40,598 nt of DNA from positions 1 through 40,598 of the forward strand of contig JBEKTY010000062.1 of assembly GCA_049515555.1 (NCBI GenBank), read 5' to 3'. This document shows positions 1 through 8,053 of this stretch, one piece after another. The position numbers and the translations under genes are program-made. Position 1 is the first letter of the stretch. Every line of letters begins with the position of its first letter. The notes below the pieces were generated by a model, which saw only the letters and a program-made list of their open reading frames with translations, was not told the DNA's origin and searched no databases. The DNA comes from JBEKTY01 sp049515555 (GTDB lineage Bacteria > Planctomycetota > Planctomycetia > Pirellulales > Thermoguttaceae).

Positions 1-116
1 GATACGTTCTCCTGGCTCTCATGGGGATGACCTCCTGTACGTGGTTCAGCGGTATCCAATACCGCTAATGTAACCACTTTTGAGGCATCCCCTCTTTCCT
101 ATCTATAGCCAACTTC

Positions 117-212
117 GGGAGAGGGTTAGGGTGAGGGGAAATTGGTGAGGATACTGCTTTTCTATTCTCCGTGACCAGCGCAGGTTCCCCTCACCCCGGC
201 CCTCTCCCGGAG
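117..212. repeat. inverted repeat, CTCTCCC/CTCACC type
   Basis: The left arm, gggagagggttagggtgagg followed by ggaa, is mirrored by ttcccctcaccc...ctctcccggag about 45 bases later. A single related arm (ctctccctccgggagatggttagggtgg) recurs near 33,524-33,552, so this is an interspersed family. Function unknown. Confidence 0.6.
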
Positions 213-244
213 GGAGAGGGGGACCACTTGTGTCGTCCTCACCC

Positions 245-292
245 CAATTTGCAAGAGTCCAATTTGCAATTTGCAATTTGCAATTTGAAATT
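245..292. repeat. CAATTTG heptamer tandem repeat
   Basis: Four near-perfect copies of the 7-base unit CAATTTG in a row, with degenerate copies on either side. It is one of several 7-8 bp repeat families in the window. Confidence 0.7.
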
Positions 293-316
293 CTGCTCAT
301 CGGCCTGCACCTTGGT

Positions 317-1357
317 TCATCTTTGAAAGATGGGCAACTGGCTTTCGGGCATCTGGAGCACCATCAGGCACATGGCCGTGGCGTACTCCGGGCTGTCGAT
401 CGACATCCAGGAGCCGTTGGGCAGTTGGCGGGCGACGATCTCGTCGCGGACGGCCGAATACCAGCGGCCCCACCGCGGGCCGCCGGCGTGCCAGAAGGCC
501 TGGGCCGCATAGTAATGCCCGTATTCGTAATACTCGTTCTCCCGGCGGGCGGCGGCCGGATCGGGCAGGAACTGCATCAGGTAGTCCAGGCTTTTGCCGA
601 TCTCGGGCCCCTGGTAGATGCCGGCGCTATACAGGGCGACGATGGCCGCCGCCGAGCGCGGGAAGCGGCTCTCGCCGCCCACGCTGAGCTGATACATGAA
701 CCCGCCGTCGGCGTTCTGACAGCGCTTGACGTAGTCGGTGGCCCGGTCGATGGTCGGCTTGGGCACGGCCAGGCCGGCGTTGTGCGCCGCCCGCAGGGCC
801 ATCACCTGGCACACGGTCACAGAGACGTCGGCGTCGTGACGAATGGGGTAGTAGCGCCAGCCGCCTTCCCGGTTCTGCGCGTTCACGATCAGCTTGACGG
901 CCTTGGAGAGTTTCTCCCGCAGCTCGGTGCGGGCCGACATGCCGTAGCATTCCGCCAGGAACAGCGTGGCGAAGCCGTGGCCGTACATTGGGCCGCGGCT
1001 GGTGGAATTGGGCTCGATAATATAGCCGCTGGGTTGGGTGTCGGCCAGGATGTAATCCACCGCCCGCTGGACCTGCTGGCCGTAGCGGCCGCGGCCGGGG
1101 GTGCTGCCGTCGGAGATCAGCGCCATGCCCGCCAGGCCGCATACTCCCACGTTGCCGCGATAAGCCCCGGAGCCGAAGGAGCCGTCGTCGTTCTGCCGCC
1201 CGGCCAGCCAGGCCAGGCCGCGGTCGATCGACCGCTGGGCACCCTCGGTAATCGTCGCCGCCGGGGGCCTCTCGGCGGTGGCGTTCTGGGCCGGCGCGGC
1301 CGCCGGCCCAACGAGCAGCAGTCCCGCGACTATGACAGCTCGGCACAGTGCGCTCAT
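317..1357 (-). CDS. secreted prenyltransferase/squalene-oxidase repeat protein
   Basis: A 346-residue protein with an N-terminal signal peptide (MSALCRAVIVAGLLLVG, cleavage near APAQ). The rest looks like an alpha/alpha-toroid of the squalene-cyclase / prenyltransferase-repeat fold: QW-like repeats such as LAWLAGRQNDDGSFG (around residue 50), AQNREGGWRYYP and CQNADGGFMYQ recur about every 50 residues. The DxDD acid motif of true squalene-hopene cyclases is not seen, so a cyclase activity is not claimed; the fold may instead bind protein or glycan outside the cytoplasm. The start was chosen because ATG at 1357 overlaps the TGA of the upstream gene (ATGA), which points to translational coupling; the frame stays open further upstream without reason to use it. 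It is the last gene of the MoxR/BatA block. Family assignment is good; function is unknown. Confidence 0.85.
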   Translation of the reverse strand: MSALCRAVIVAGLLLVGPAAAPAQNATAERPPAATITEGAQRSIDRGLAWLAGRQNDDGSFGSGAYRGNVGVCGLAGMALISDGSTPGRGRYGQQVQRAVDYILADTQPSGYIIEPNSTSRGPMYGHGFATLFLAECYGMSARTELREKLSKAVKLIVNAQNREGGWRYYPIRHDADVSVTVCQVMALRAAHNAGLAVPKPTIDRATDYVKRCQNADGGFMYQLSVGGESRFPRSAAAIVALYSAGIYQGPEIGKSLDYLMQFLPDPAAARRENEYYEYGHYYAAQAFWHAGGPRWGRWYSAVRDEIVARQLPNGSWMSIDSPEYATAMCLMVLQMPESQLPIFQR

Positions 1358-4300
1358 CGCTGGTGCTCCCGGCTGGCCTTCTCTTCGGACAAGCGGCGGA
1401 AATAGTCTTCGATCTGGACTTCGTACTGGGGCAGGAACTCTTCGGGCGGGAGTTGCAGGAGTTGCTGGGACACGCCCGGCGGCAGGCTGCCCCACAGGCC
1501 GTGCATCAGCCGCTGGGCCTGCTGCTCCCGCTCGGGGCCGTGCTGGTCGGGCTTGTGAATGGCATTGGGGTTGCTTTCCTTGGCCGGGCCCTGGTCGGGG
1601 CCTGTGCTGCCTGGGGCTGGCTTCTCCGCTGACCCGGTGCCCTTCGGCCCCTGCGCGGCCACGCCTGGCTGCTTGCCGGCCGAGCCGCCGCGGGCCGACT
1701 TTCGGGCCTCGTCGATGATCTTCTGCAGGTCGGAGACGATTTGGCGCTGCAAGACCTGCGTTTCGAGGCCGGCGTTGTGCTTCTGGAGCAGGCCCTGGGC
1801 CTGGCGCATCTGGCGGCCGACTTCCAGGATCGGATCCTGCCGGGCGTCGGCCGCCGTGCCCCGGCCGTCACCAATTGAATCCGCCAAACGCCCCTGCTCC
1901 TGGCCGAGTGCGGCGTAGGCATCGCTCGGGGCCTGGCCGCTCGGCCCGCCGGGGGCCGCTTTGTGCAACTGTTTGGTGCGCGTGGCGAGGTCTTGTTGGA
2001 GCAGCTTGAGCAGCCTGAGCTCGGCCAGGGGCCGGACCCCGGTGGGCTGGCCCTCCGGTTTTCCGGCATTGGCGTTGCCGCCGCCCGAGCTTTCCGGGGT
2101 AGACTCGATCTTCTCCGGTTCGAGGGCCGCCAGCAGTAGCGCGAGTCGATCCAGTGCGCGGTGCTGGGCCTGCTGCGCGGGTGGGCCGCTCTGGCGGCGA
2201 TCCAGCTCCTCGGCGGCGCGGCCCATTTCGTCCCGCACGGCCCGAAGCGCCTGGCGGAAGGCGTCGGCGGTCAGGGGCTCGGCCAACTGCGCCGTCTCGG
2301 TCTGAATTACGTGCTGCAAGCGGGCCAGTTCGCCGAGTTTGGCCGCCTGCTGGCGGGTCAGCGGCAGCGGTTGCGAAGCCGCAAGCGGCGGCGGAGGCTC
2401 AGGCGGCTGCCGCAGGGCGTCGATCTGCCGGGTCCGTTCCAGTAGGTCCTGCTGGCGGCGGGCCGTGTCTTTCAAGGCCTCTTCCAGGCGTGCCAGTTGC
2501 TCCATAACCAAGCCGGCTTGGGCCTGGAAGCGGCGGTCGGCCAGCAGGCGGGCCGCCTGCTCCAGGCTCTTGAGGGCCTCCTTGGCCTGGGCCACCGCGC
2601 GGGGGCCGTCGCCAGCTGCCGCCGCCGCGCAGGAGTGCTGCATCTGGCCCGCCGCCCGGCCGACGGTCTGCCCGGCCTCTTCGGCCAGCAGTCGATCCAG
2701 CCGCAGGGCCAATTGCCGGGCCGCGGGGCACAGCGCGTCTTGCTCGCGGGCAAGCGGAACCAGATCGGCCCGCTGCCGGGCGGGCTGGGGCTGGGCCGCG
2801 GCCCGGTCCAGGCGTGCGGCCAGCCCCTCCTGCTGCTTGCAGAGCGCCGCGAGATCGGCCTCGGCTTGGCGCAGGTCCCGCACCAGGCGGCCCAACTCCT
2901 GCTGCCGGCGATTGGCCAAGAGGTCGAGCACCGCCTGGAGGCCCGCCGTGATCTGCTTGTGGCTGGCGGCCGCCTTGCCCGTGCGATTCTCTGCCAGGTC
3001 GGCGGCGGCCGATCGCATGGCGGCGGCCAGCGCCAGCCGCCGGGCTTCGGCCAGGGCCTCGGCCAGCGTTTCGGAGGCCAGCGGGTCGGCGGCCTGTAAC
3101 TGGCCGGCGGCCTGCCCCATCTCCTGCTCGAGGCGGTCCAAGCGGCGGGCCAATTCGAGTTGACTGTCGGCCAGGATCTGCAACTCGGCCGACTCCTGCG
3201 GCGAGAGGTCTTTCAGGTCCTTGGCCAGCGTCAGGCGGCCCACCTCGGCCGCCCTGATGGTCAACTGCTCCTGATCGTGAAGCAGTTGCGCCAGATCACG
3301 ATGGTAACGGCGATAATCGCTGCCCTCGTGCAACTGGCCGAGCATGGCCTCCAGGGCGATGACGACCTGGTCCTGGCGCCCGGCGGCGCGGGCCAGTGCA
3401 TCGGCCAGGGCCGCCCGGGCTGCGGCGGGCGCCGCGCGGTCCGCCAGGCGGACCTGCGCCGCCTTGACCGCGGCGGTCAGCTCGCGCCCCAGCGGCGGCA
3501 GGTGCTCGCGCTCCAGTTGCTCGCAGTGGGCCAGGAGCAGCCGCAAGCGGCGCTCGAAGTCGGGCTGGTCCACGCGGTTGTTCTCCAGGTCGGACAGCAG
3601 GCTCAGGACGTGCATCGGCACGCCGTCGGTGCGGCTGGCCAGGCTGCGGCTGACGTGCCGCTGGTTGAGCTCGGCGGCCTGGAGGTGATCGACCTCTAGC
3701 TGGGTGAGACTGCCAGCTTGGCGGGCACTAATCTCTAGCGCCCCGACCTCTTGCCGGCTGTTGCGCTGGAGGCCCAACAGGCGGAGCAACTCGGCCAGGA
3801 GCACGTTCTGCCGGGCGGCCAGGCGATCTTGGAGGTCCTCGGTGGTGATCACGCTCAGCCGCCGCGGCTCGCTCTTGCCCCATGCGGGGCGGTAATCGCT
3901 GGCCTCGGCGTGAAAGAGGACTTGCGTGCCGGGCGCTAGCCGCAGGCCCTCGAGGTCCCAGCGGTAATCGACCGCCCGCCGCTGGAGCTGCTCGCCGCCG
4001 GCGGTCTTGTCGGCCGGCGGCGGCTCTGGCGCACCACGCGAAATCACCAGCGACGACTGCTGCGCCGGCCGATCGGCGGGGGCGAACACGAGCGACAGGC
4101 TATCGAGGGCCATGTTGCTGCGGGCCACGGCCCGCAAGGGGACTACGGCCCGCGGCGTGACGAACACCGTGCCCGCGGGCCGCTCGATGACCACGCTGGG
4201 CGGGTCGTCGGGCACGGCGTGGAGTTCCCAGCGGCTCTCGCTACCGCCTTCCAGGCCGTTGGTATCGATCAGCTTGAGCCAGTAGGCCGAAGACCGCTCG

Positions 4301-5505
4301 ACCAGCAGGCCGGCGGCCGGCGGCAAAGGGGATTGGGGATTAGGGATTGGGGATTGGGGATTGGCGGTTGGAGCCTGACTGCTGACCGCTGACCGCTGAC
4401 TGCTGGCGGCTGCCCCGTCGCCGAGCGTAAAGTGGAGCCGGTCCGGGCCGATGGCCGCCGGCCGCTCGCGGCCGCCTTCCACGCAGATCGCGGCCGAGCG
4501 GAGCGGCTGGCTGGACTCGCCCGCGATCCGCAGCCGGCTGCCCACCAGGGCCCGCAGGCTGGCCCCCGCGCCGAGCTTTGCGGCCGGCCAGCCGCTGTAG
4601 GCGGGCGGGATGACCGCGATCGTCAGCGAGCGGACCGCCGGCGGCTCGAGGACCTCGACCGGCCGCCAGAGCATCGAGCGGTCGTCGCCGCCTTCGGCGC
4701 GAAACTCGAACGGCCGGCTGACGTTTTCGCGTCGGGCGACCATGGCCCCGCCCAGGAACTGCATCGGTTGGACCTCTTCGCTGGGTGCTCCGCCCGCGTC
4801 GAGGAAGCGGTAATGGATGCGGACCTCGGCCGGGAGCCGGGCGCCGCGGGCGTCGACGACCTCGATCTCGAAGGGCCGTCCGCGGGCCACGCACTCGACC
4901 GGCCGGCGAAGTTCCAGGTGGGTGATCTGCGGCCAGGCCCGGTTGCCCAGCGGATCGAGCAGGCGGCGGAGGGCCAGGCGTGCGGCGGGCGGATCGAGCG
5001 TGAGGAGTCCGGCGGCCAGAAGCGCGGCCCCGGCGGCCAGTAGCGCAGCCCGCCGCGGCAGCCGGCGGTCCAGGGCGTCGGCGAAATCCAAGGGCCCGCT
5101 CTCGGCCCCCGCCTGGGCGATCACCGCGCGGCGCAGCGCGGCCGAGCCCAGCCGCGGGTCGTCCTGCGGTTGAGCCAGGAACTCGACGGCACTGACCAGG
5201 CGGTCGTCCAACAGGGGGAATCGCTGCTGGAGCCGCTGGGCCAGCTCCGCGTCGCGCAAGGGGGCCAGCCAGGGCAGATACAGGTAGCGATACGCGCTCC
5301 AGCCGGCCGCGCCCAGCACCGCCAGCGAGCAGATCACCCGCATCCCGCGGTCCTGGAAGCGGATCAGGTAGTCGGCCCCTGCCAGGACAATGATCGTGGC
5401 CAGGACGGCCGCCGCGACCATGCCCAGGCCGTGGACGGCCACCAGCCACCGCACGCTGCGCCGCAGCAGGGCAATGCGTTGTTGCAGGGGATGGGCGGTA
5501 GTCAT
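1354..5505 (-). CDS. giant DUF4175-like membrane and coiled-coil protein
   Basis: About 1,383 residues. The N-terminus carries two membrane helices (about residues 20-45 and 55-75) and a third near 150-170, followed by beta-rich periplasmic sequence and then several hundred residues of Ala/Gln/Glu/Arg/Leu-rich coiled coil, ending in a charged Gln/Pro-rich tail. This architecture matches the large DUF4175-type proteins that accompany MoxR, DUF58 and BatA genes in planctomycetes; their role is not established, but membrane placement and coiled coils suggest a scaffold. The start chosen is ATG 5505 (MTTAHPLQQRIALL); a GTG at 5520 is in frame five codons earlier. The stop overlaps the next start (ATGA). 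Residues about 366-392 are encoded by an octamer/heptamer repeat cluster (4328-4407), so part of the protein is translated microsatellite. A 163-bp repeat-filled gap separates it from the preceding gene. Confidence 0.85.
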   Translation of the reverse strand: MTTAHPLQQRIALLRRSVRWLVAVHGLGMVAAAVLATIIVLAGADYLIRFQDRGMRVICSLAVLGAAGWSAYRYLYLPWLAPLRDAELAQRLQQRFPLLDDRLVSAVEFLAQPQDDPRLGSAALRRAVIAQAGAESGPLDFADALDRRLPRRAALLAAGAALLAAGLLTLDPPAARLALRRLLDPLGNRAWPQITHLELRRPVECVARGRPFEIEVVDARGARLPAEVRIHYRFLDAGGAPSEEVQPMQFLGGAMVARRENVSRPFEFRAEGGDDRSMLWRPVEVLEPPAVRSLTIAVIPPAYSGWPAAKLGAGASLRALVGSRLRIAGESSQPLRSAAICVEGGRERPAAIGPDRLHFTLGDGAAASSQRSAVSSQAPTANPQSPIPNPQSPLPPAAGLLVERSSAYWLKLIDTNGLEGGSESRWELHAVPDDPPSVVIERPAGTVFVTPRAVVPLRAVARSNMALDSLSLVFAPADRPAQQSSLVISRGAPEPPPADKTAGGEQLQRRAVDYRWDLEGLRLAPGTQVLFHAEASDYRPAWGKSEPRRLSVITTEDLQDRLAARQNVLLAELLRLLGLQRNSRQEVGALEISARQAGSLTQLEVDHLQAAELNQRHVSRSLASRTDGVPMHVLSLLSDLENNRVDQPDFERRLRLLLAHCEQLEREHLPPLGRELTAAVKAAQVRLADRAAPAAARAALADALARAAGRQDQVVIALEAMLGQLHEGSDYRRYHRDLAQLLHDQEQLTIRAAEVGRLTLAKDLKDLSPQESAELQILADSQLELARRLDRLEQEMGQAAGQLQAADPLASETLAEALAEARRLALAAAMRSAAADLAENRTGKAAASHKQITAGLQAVLDLLANRRQQELGRLVRDLRQAEADLAALCKQQEGLAARLDRAAAQPQPARQRADLVPLAREQDALCPAARQLALRLDRLLAEEAGQTVGRAAGQMQHSCAAAAAGDGPRAVAQAKEALKSLEQAARLLADRRFQAQAGLVMEQLARLEEALKDTARRQQDLLERTRQIDALRQPPEPPPPLAASQPLPLTRQQAAKLGELARLQHVIQTETAQLAEPLTADAFRQALRAVRDEMGRAAEELDRRQSGPPAQQAQHRALDRLALLLAALEPEKIESTPESSGGGNANAGKPEGQPTGVRPLAELRLLKLLQQDLATRTKQLHKAAPGGPSGQAPSDAYAALGQEQGRLADSIGDGRGTAADARQDPILEVGRQMRQAQGLLQKHNAGLETQVLQRQIVSDLQKIIDEARKSARGGSAGKQPGVAAQGPKGTGSAEKPAPGSTGPDQGPAKESNPNAIHKPDQHGPEREQQAQRLMHGLWGSLPPGVSQQLLQLPPEEFLPQYEVQIEDYFRRLSEEKASREHQR
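4328..4407. repeat. GGGATTGG / CTGACCG repeat cluster inside a CDS
   Basis: The plus strand reads repeated ggggattgg units, then repeats of gctgaccgct. The same families occur in intergenic gaps at 5521-5663, 36,012-36,035 and 40,367-40,434. Here the cluster lies in frame in the DUF4175-like gene and is translated as a Ser/Gln/Pro-rich linker (PQSPIPNPQSP). Confidence 0.8.
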
Positions 5506-5520
5506 GTCACTTCTCGCCAC

Positions 5521-5663
5521 TGAGCAGTTGTCAGTTGTCAGCTATCAGCTATCAGCGTTCAGCGGTCAGCTATCGGCTTTGGGTTCTCGGCTCGCCACTC
5601 CCCACTCCCCACTCCCCACTCCCCACTCCCCACTCCCCACTCCCCACTCCCCACTCCCCACTC
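5521..5663. repeat. AGTTGTC and CCCCACT heptamer arrays between operon genes
   Basis: The first half is built from tcagttg/ctatcag-type units. The second half is about ten perfect copies of the heptamer CCCCACT. It separates two genes of an operon whose other junctions are overlaps or gaps under 60 bases, so it looks like a later expansion inside the operon. There is no stop-plus-T-run terminator structure in it. Confidence 0.8.
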
Positions 5664-5668
5664 GCCCT

Positions 5669-8053
5669 TCATGCCATGCCTCCGCGCTTGCGGAGAATCC
5701 ACTCGCCCGTGAGCAGTACAAGCAGCACCAGCAGCACGGGCCACTTGTTCCACACCGTCAGGGGGGGCAGATTCTCGATGGGCACCTGGCGGCCCTCGGG
5801 CAGATCGTCCAGCAGCCGGCCGGCGTCGGCGAGCGTGTAGCAGCGGCCCTTGGTGATTTCGGCGGCCTGCCGCATCTCGGCGGTTTCCATTTGTACGCGG
5901 GCCAGCTCACCGGGGGGCGGGGCGACGGCGAAATCGACGGCCGGGGCCCGACCGGCCAACGCCGGCACGGCGATCCAGGCGTGGTAGCCGCCGGCCGGCA
6001 GCGTGCTGAGCAGGCCCTCGAACGCCCCGCGGCCGGCCTCCAGCCGATGGAGCTGCAGCCGGCGGGTCTGATGGCCCGGGTGCTCCAGCACGACGGTTAC
6101 GCCGTGGTCGTCGGCCGGCGCCACGCGGTCGTCGATGAATCGCACTTCCAGCCGCACCGGCTCGCCGACGCGATACTCGCGGCGGTCGGTGCTGAGCCGG
6201 GCCGAGCGGTCGCCCTCGGCCAGCTTCGAGCGGCTCAGGTAGCGGATCGTTTGCAGCCAATAGCGTGCGTAGGGGGCCGGGCCCAGACGCCGCCAGCGCC
6301 AGGTCTCGTCGGTGGCGTGGAACAGCACCTTGCCCGCCCCCGCGTAGTGCATCACGATCACCGGCAGGCGCCGGCCGTCGGGGCCGCTGCGGGTGGGGTG
6401 CTCGGCCAGCACCCGCGCCGAGGGCTTCAGATCGGCCGCCTCGACCATCCAGTACAGCGGCGGCAGGCCCTGCCACAGGGCCCGCGACTCCTCGGGCCGA
6501 TCGGCCAGTTGCATCGCCGGGCTGGCCAGCCCCAGCTCGGTCGGCCGCACGACGAAGCCTTCCGCCAGGGGCTTGTTGGGATCGGGATCGCGGAGGCTGC
6601 CCAGGTCGAAGGGCAGGCACCGCGCCAGCGGCGTGTCGCGCAGCGCCTGGGGCATGTAGCGCGGCCCGGCTACCAGGACGAGCGCCCCACCCCGGGCCGG
6701 CTGATCCACGAAATCGGCCAGGTTCTGCCAGACCGTGGGGCTCAGCAGGGCCGGATTCACGTCGCCCAGTATTACGACGTCGTAGGCGAACAGCTCGTCG
6801 CGGCGGACGGGGAAGATCCGCAGCGAGGCCGCGTCTTCCTGGGCATACTCCGCATCGGCCTCCTGGAGCACGGTCCGCAGCTCGACGGTCTCCTCGCGGG
6901 CCAGCAGGTTGCGCAGGAAGCGGTACTCGAAGCTCGGAGCGGCCTGGGCCAGCAGCACGCGAAGTTTCTCCTTGCGGACCTGGATTGCGCGCAGCAGCGG
7001 CGGGCTGTTGGCCTGCAAGCCGCCCGGCGGCGGCTCGACCTCGATCCGGTACCGGAAAGTGCCGACCTCGGTGGGCCGATACAGGATCCGCACCTCTTGC
7101 GGCTGGCCGTCGGCGCCGACCGTGACTTCGCTGCGGGCCAGCACGTCCGGCTTTCCTTCCCGCCGCAGTACGACCGAGAGCTTGGTGCCCAGCAGGCCCG
7201 TGGCCGTGAGCTGCAGGCGGAAATCCACCAGGTCGTCCACGAACACCACGTCGTCGACCAAGAGGTCGCTGAGCTTTACTTCCCGGACGGGCTGGTCGCT
7301 GCCGATGCCCACGAAGAACAGCGGCACGGCCTTTCGCCGGGCGTAAGCGGCGGCCTCGGCCAGCGTGGGCCCCTCGGTGTTGATGCCGTCGGTGAGCAGG
7401 ATGACGGCGGCGGGGCTGGTTCCGCGGAGGTCGTCGAGCACGCCGCGGACGGCGGCCCCCAAGGGCGTGCTGTCGCCCGTGGGCTCGGCCGCCGCCAGCT
7501 CCTCGAGGATGCCCGGCACGTCCGAGCGGCGGCTGGCCCGCAGCCCCGTGAGGAAGTAGAAGCGGAGCTTGTAGCTCTCGGCCAATTCGGCCAGCACCGC
7601 GCCCTGGTCTTCGGCCAGCAGCCCGCGGGCGAGGTTCCAGCGGGTGAGCTGCCGGGCCTGGGGCGGGGCGTGGGTCAGCCGCCGCACGAGCGACTCGCGA
7701 AGCGGCTGGGGATAATTGTCCAGCATCGCCATGCTGCGAGAGTCATCCAACAGCACGGCGACCAGCGGCAGGCCCGTCCGCCGCAGCGAGATTTCCACCT
7801 GGGCGACCATCGCCGCCACGACGGCCAGCGCGGCCAGGCGCACCACGGCCAGCGCCAGCCGGTAGCGGCGGCTGGTGTGCCGGCCTTCCCGCAGGTAGAT
7901 CGCCACGACAAAGGCAATGGCGGCCGCCGCGGCCAGCAGCGTGAGCCAGGGGGGCCAGGGCCAACGGCCCGCCAGGCGCCAGGCCGTACCTTCGCCGCGT
8001 GGGCCGGCCAGGCCCAACCATCGTTCCAGCCACAAAGGCAGCGTGCCGCTCAT
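5669..8053 (-). CDS. VWA-domain membrane protein with glutamine-amidotransferase-like C-terminal part
   Basis: A 794-residue protein. Two N-terminal helices (about 35-54 and 66-88) are followed by a von Willebrand factor A-like domain beginning at the MIDAS-type motif DDSRSM (residues 103-108) and continuing with ILLTDG. A beta-sandwich stretch comes next, then a class I glutamine-amidotransferase-like domain (VVILGDVNP, LADFVDQPARGGALVLVAG), common in large planctomycete membrane proteins and usually without a catalytic Cys, and a final membrane helix (WPVLLVLLVLL) near the C-terminus. Most of the chain is likely periplasmic. The ATG at 8053 overlaps the batA stop (ATGA). The frame stays open for 1.6 kb upstream, but that part is antisense-like shadow of batA. 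Role: probable partner of BatA in a MoxR-dependent envelope complex (inference). Confidence 0.88.
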   Translation of the reverse strand: MSGTLPLWLERWLGLAGPRGEGTAWRLAGRWPWPPWLTLLAAAAAIAFVVAIYLREGRHTSRRYRLALAVVRLAALAVVAAMVAQVEISLRRTGLPLVAVLLDDSRSMAMLDNYPQPLRESLVRRLTHAPPQARQLTRWNLARGLLAEDQGAVLAELAESYKLRFYFLTGLRASRRSDVPGILEELAAAEPTGDSTPLGAAVRGVLDDLRGTSPAAVILLTDGINTEGPTLAEAAAYARRKAVPLFFVGIGSDQPVREVKLSDLLVDDVVFVDDLVDFRLQLTATGLLGTKLSVVLRREGKPDVLARSEVTVGADGQPQEVRILYRPTEVGTFRYRIEVEPPPGGLQANSPPLLRAIQVRKEKLRVLLAQAAPSFEYRFLRNLLAREETVELRTVLQEADAEYAQEDAASLRIFPVRRDELFAYDVVILGDVNPALLSPTVWQNLADFVDQPARGGALVLVAGPRYMPQALRDTPLARCLPFDLGSLRDPDPNKPLAEGFVVRPTELGLASPAMQLADRPEESRALWQGLPPLYWMVEAADLKPSARVLAEHPTRSGPDGRRLPVIVMHYAGAGKVLFHATDETWRWRRLGPAPYARYWLQTIRYLSRSKLAEGDRSARLSTDRREYRVGEPVRLEVRFIDDRVAPADDHGVTVVLEHPGHQTRRLQLHRLEAGRGAFEGLLSTLPAGGYHAWIAVPALAGRAPAVDFAVAPPPGELARVQMETAEMRQAAEITKGRCYTLADAGRLLDDLPEGRQVPIENLPPLTVWNKWPVLLVLLVLLTGEWILRKRGGMA

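Larger units (their letters stand above)
1..316. other. gene-free left edge with repeats
   Basis: No convincing gene is seen here. The stretch holds a perfect 8-bp stem with a 3-base loop at 48-66 (AGCGGTAT / ATACCGCT), an inverted repeat at about 117-212 and a heptamer array at about 245-292. Open frames crossing it are made of repeat sequence and show no domain. Genes on the left, if any, lie outside the window. Confidence 0.6.
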
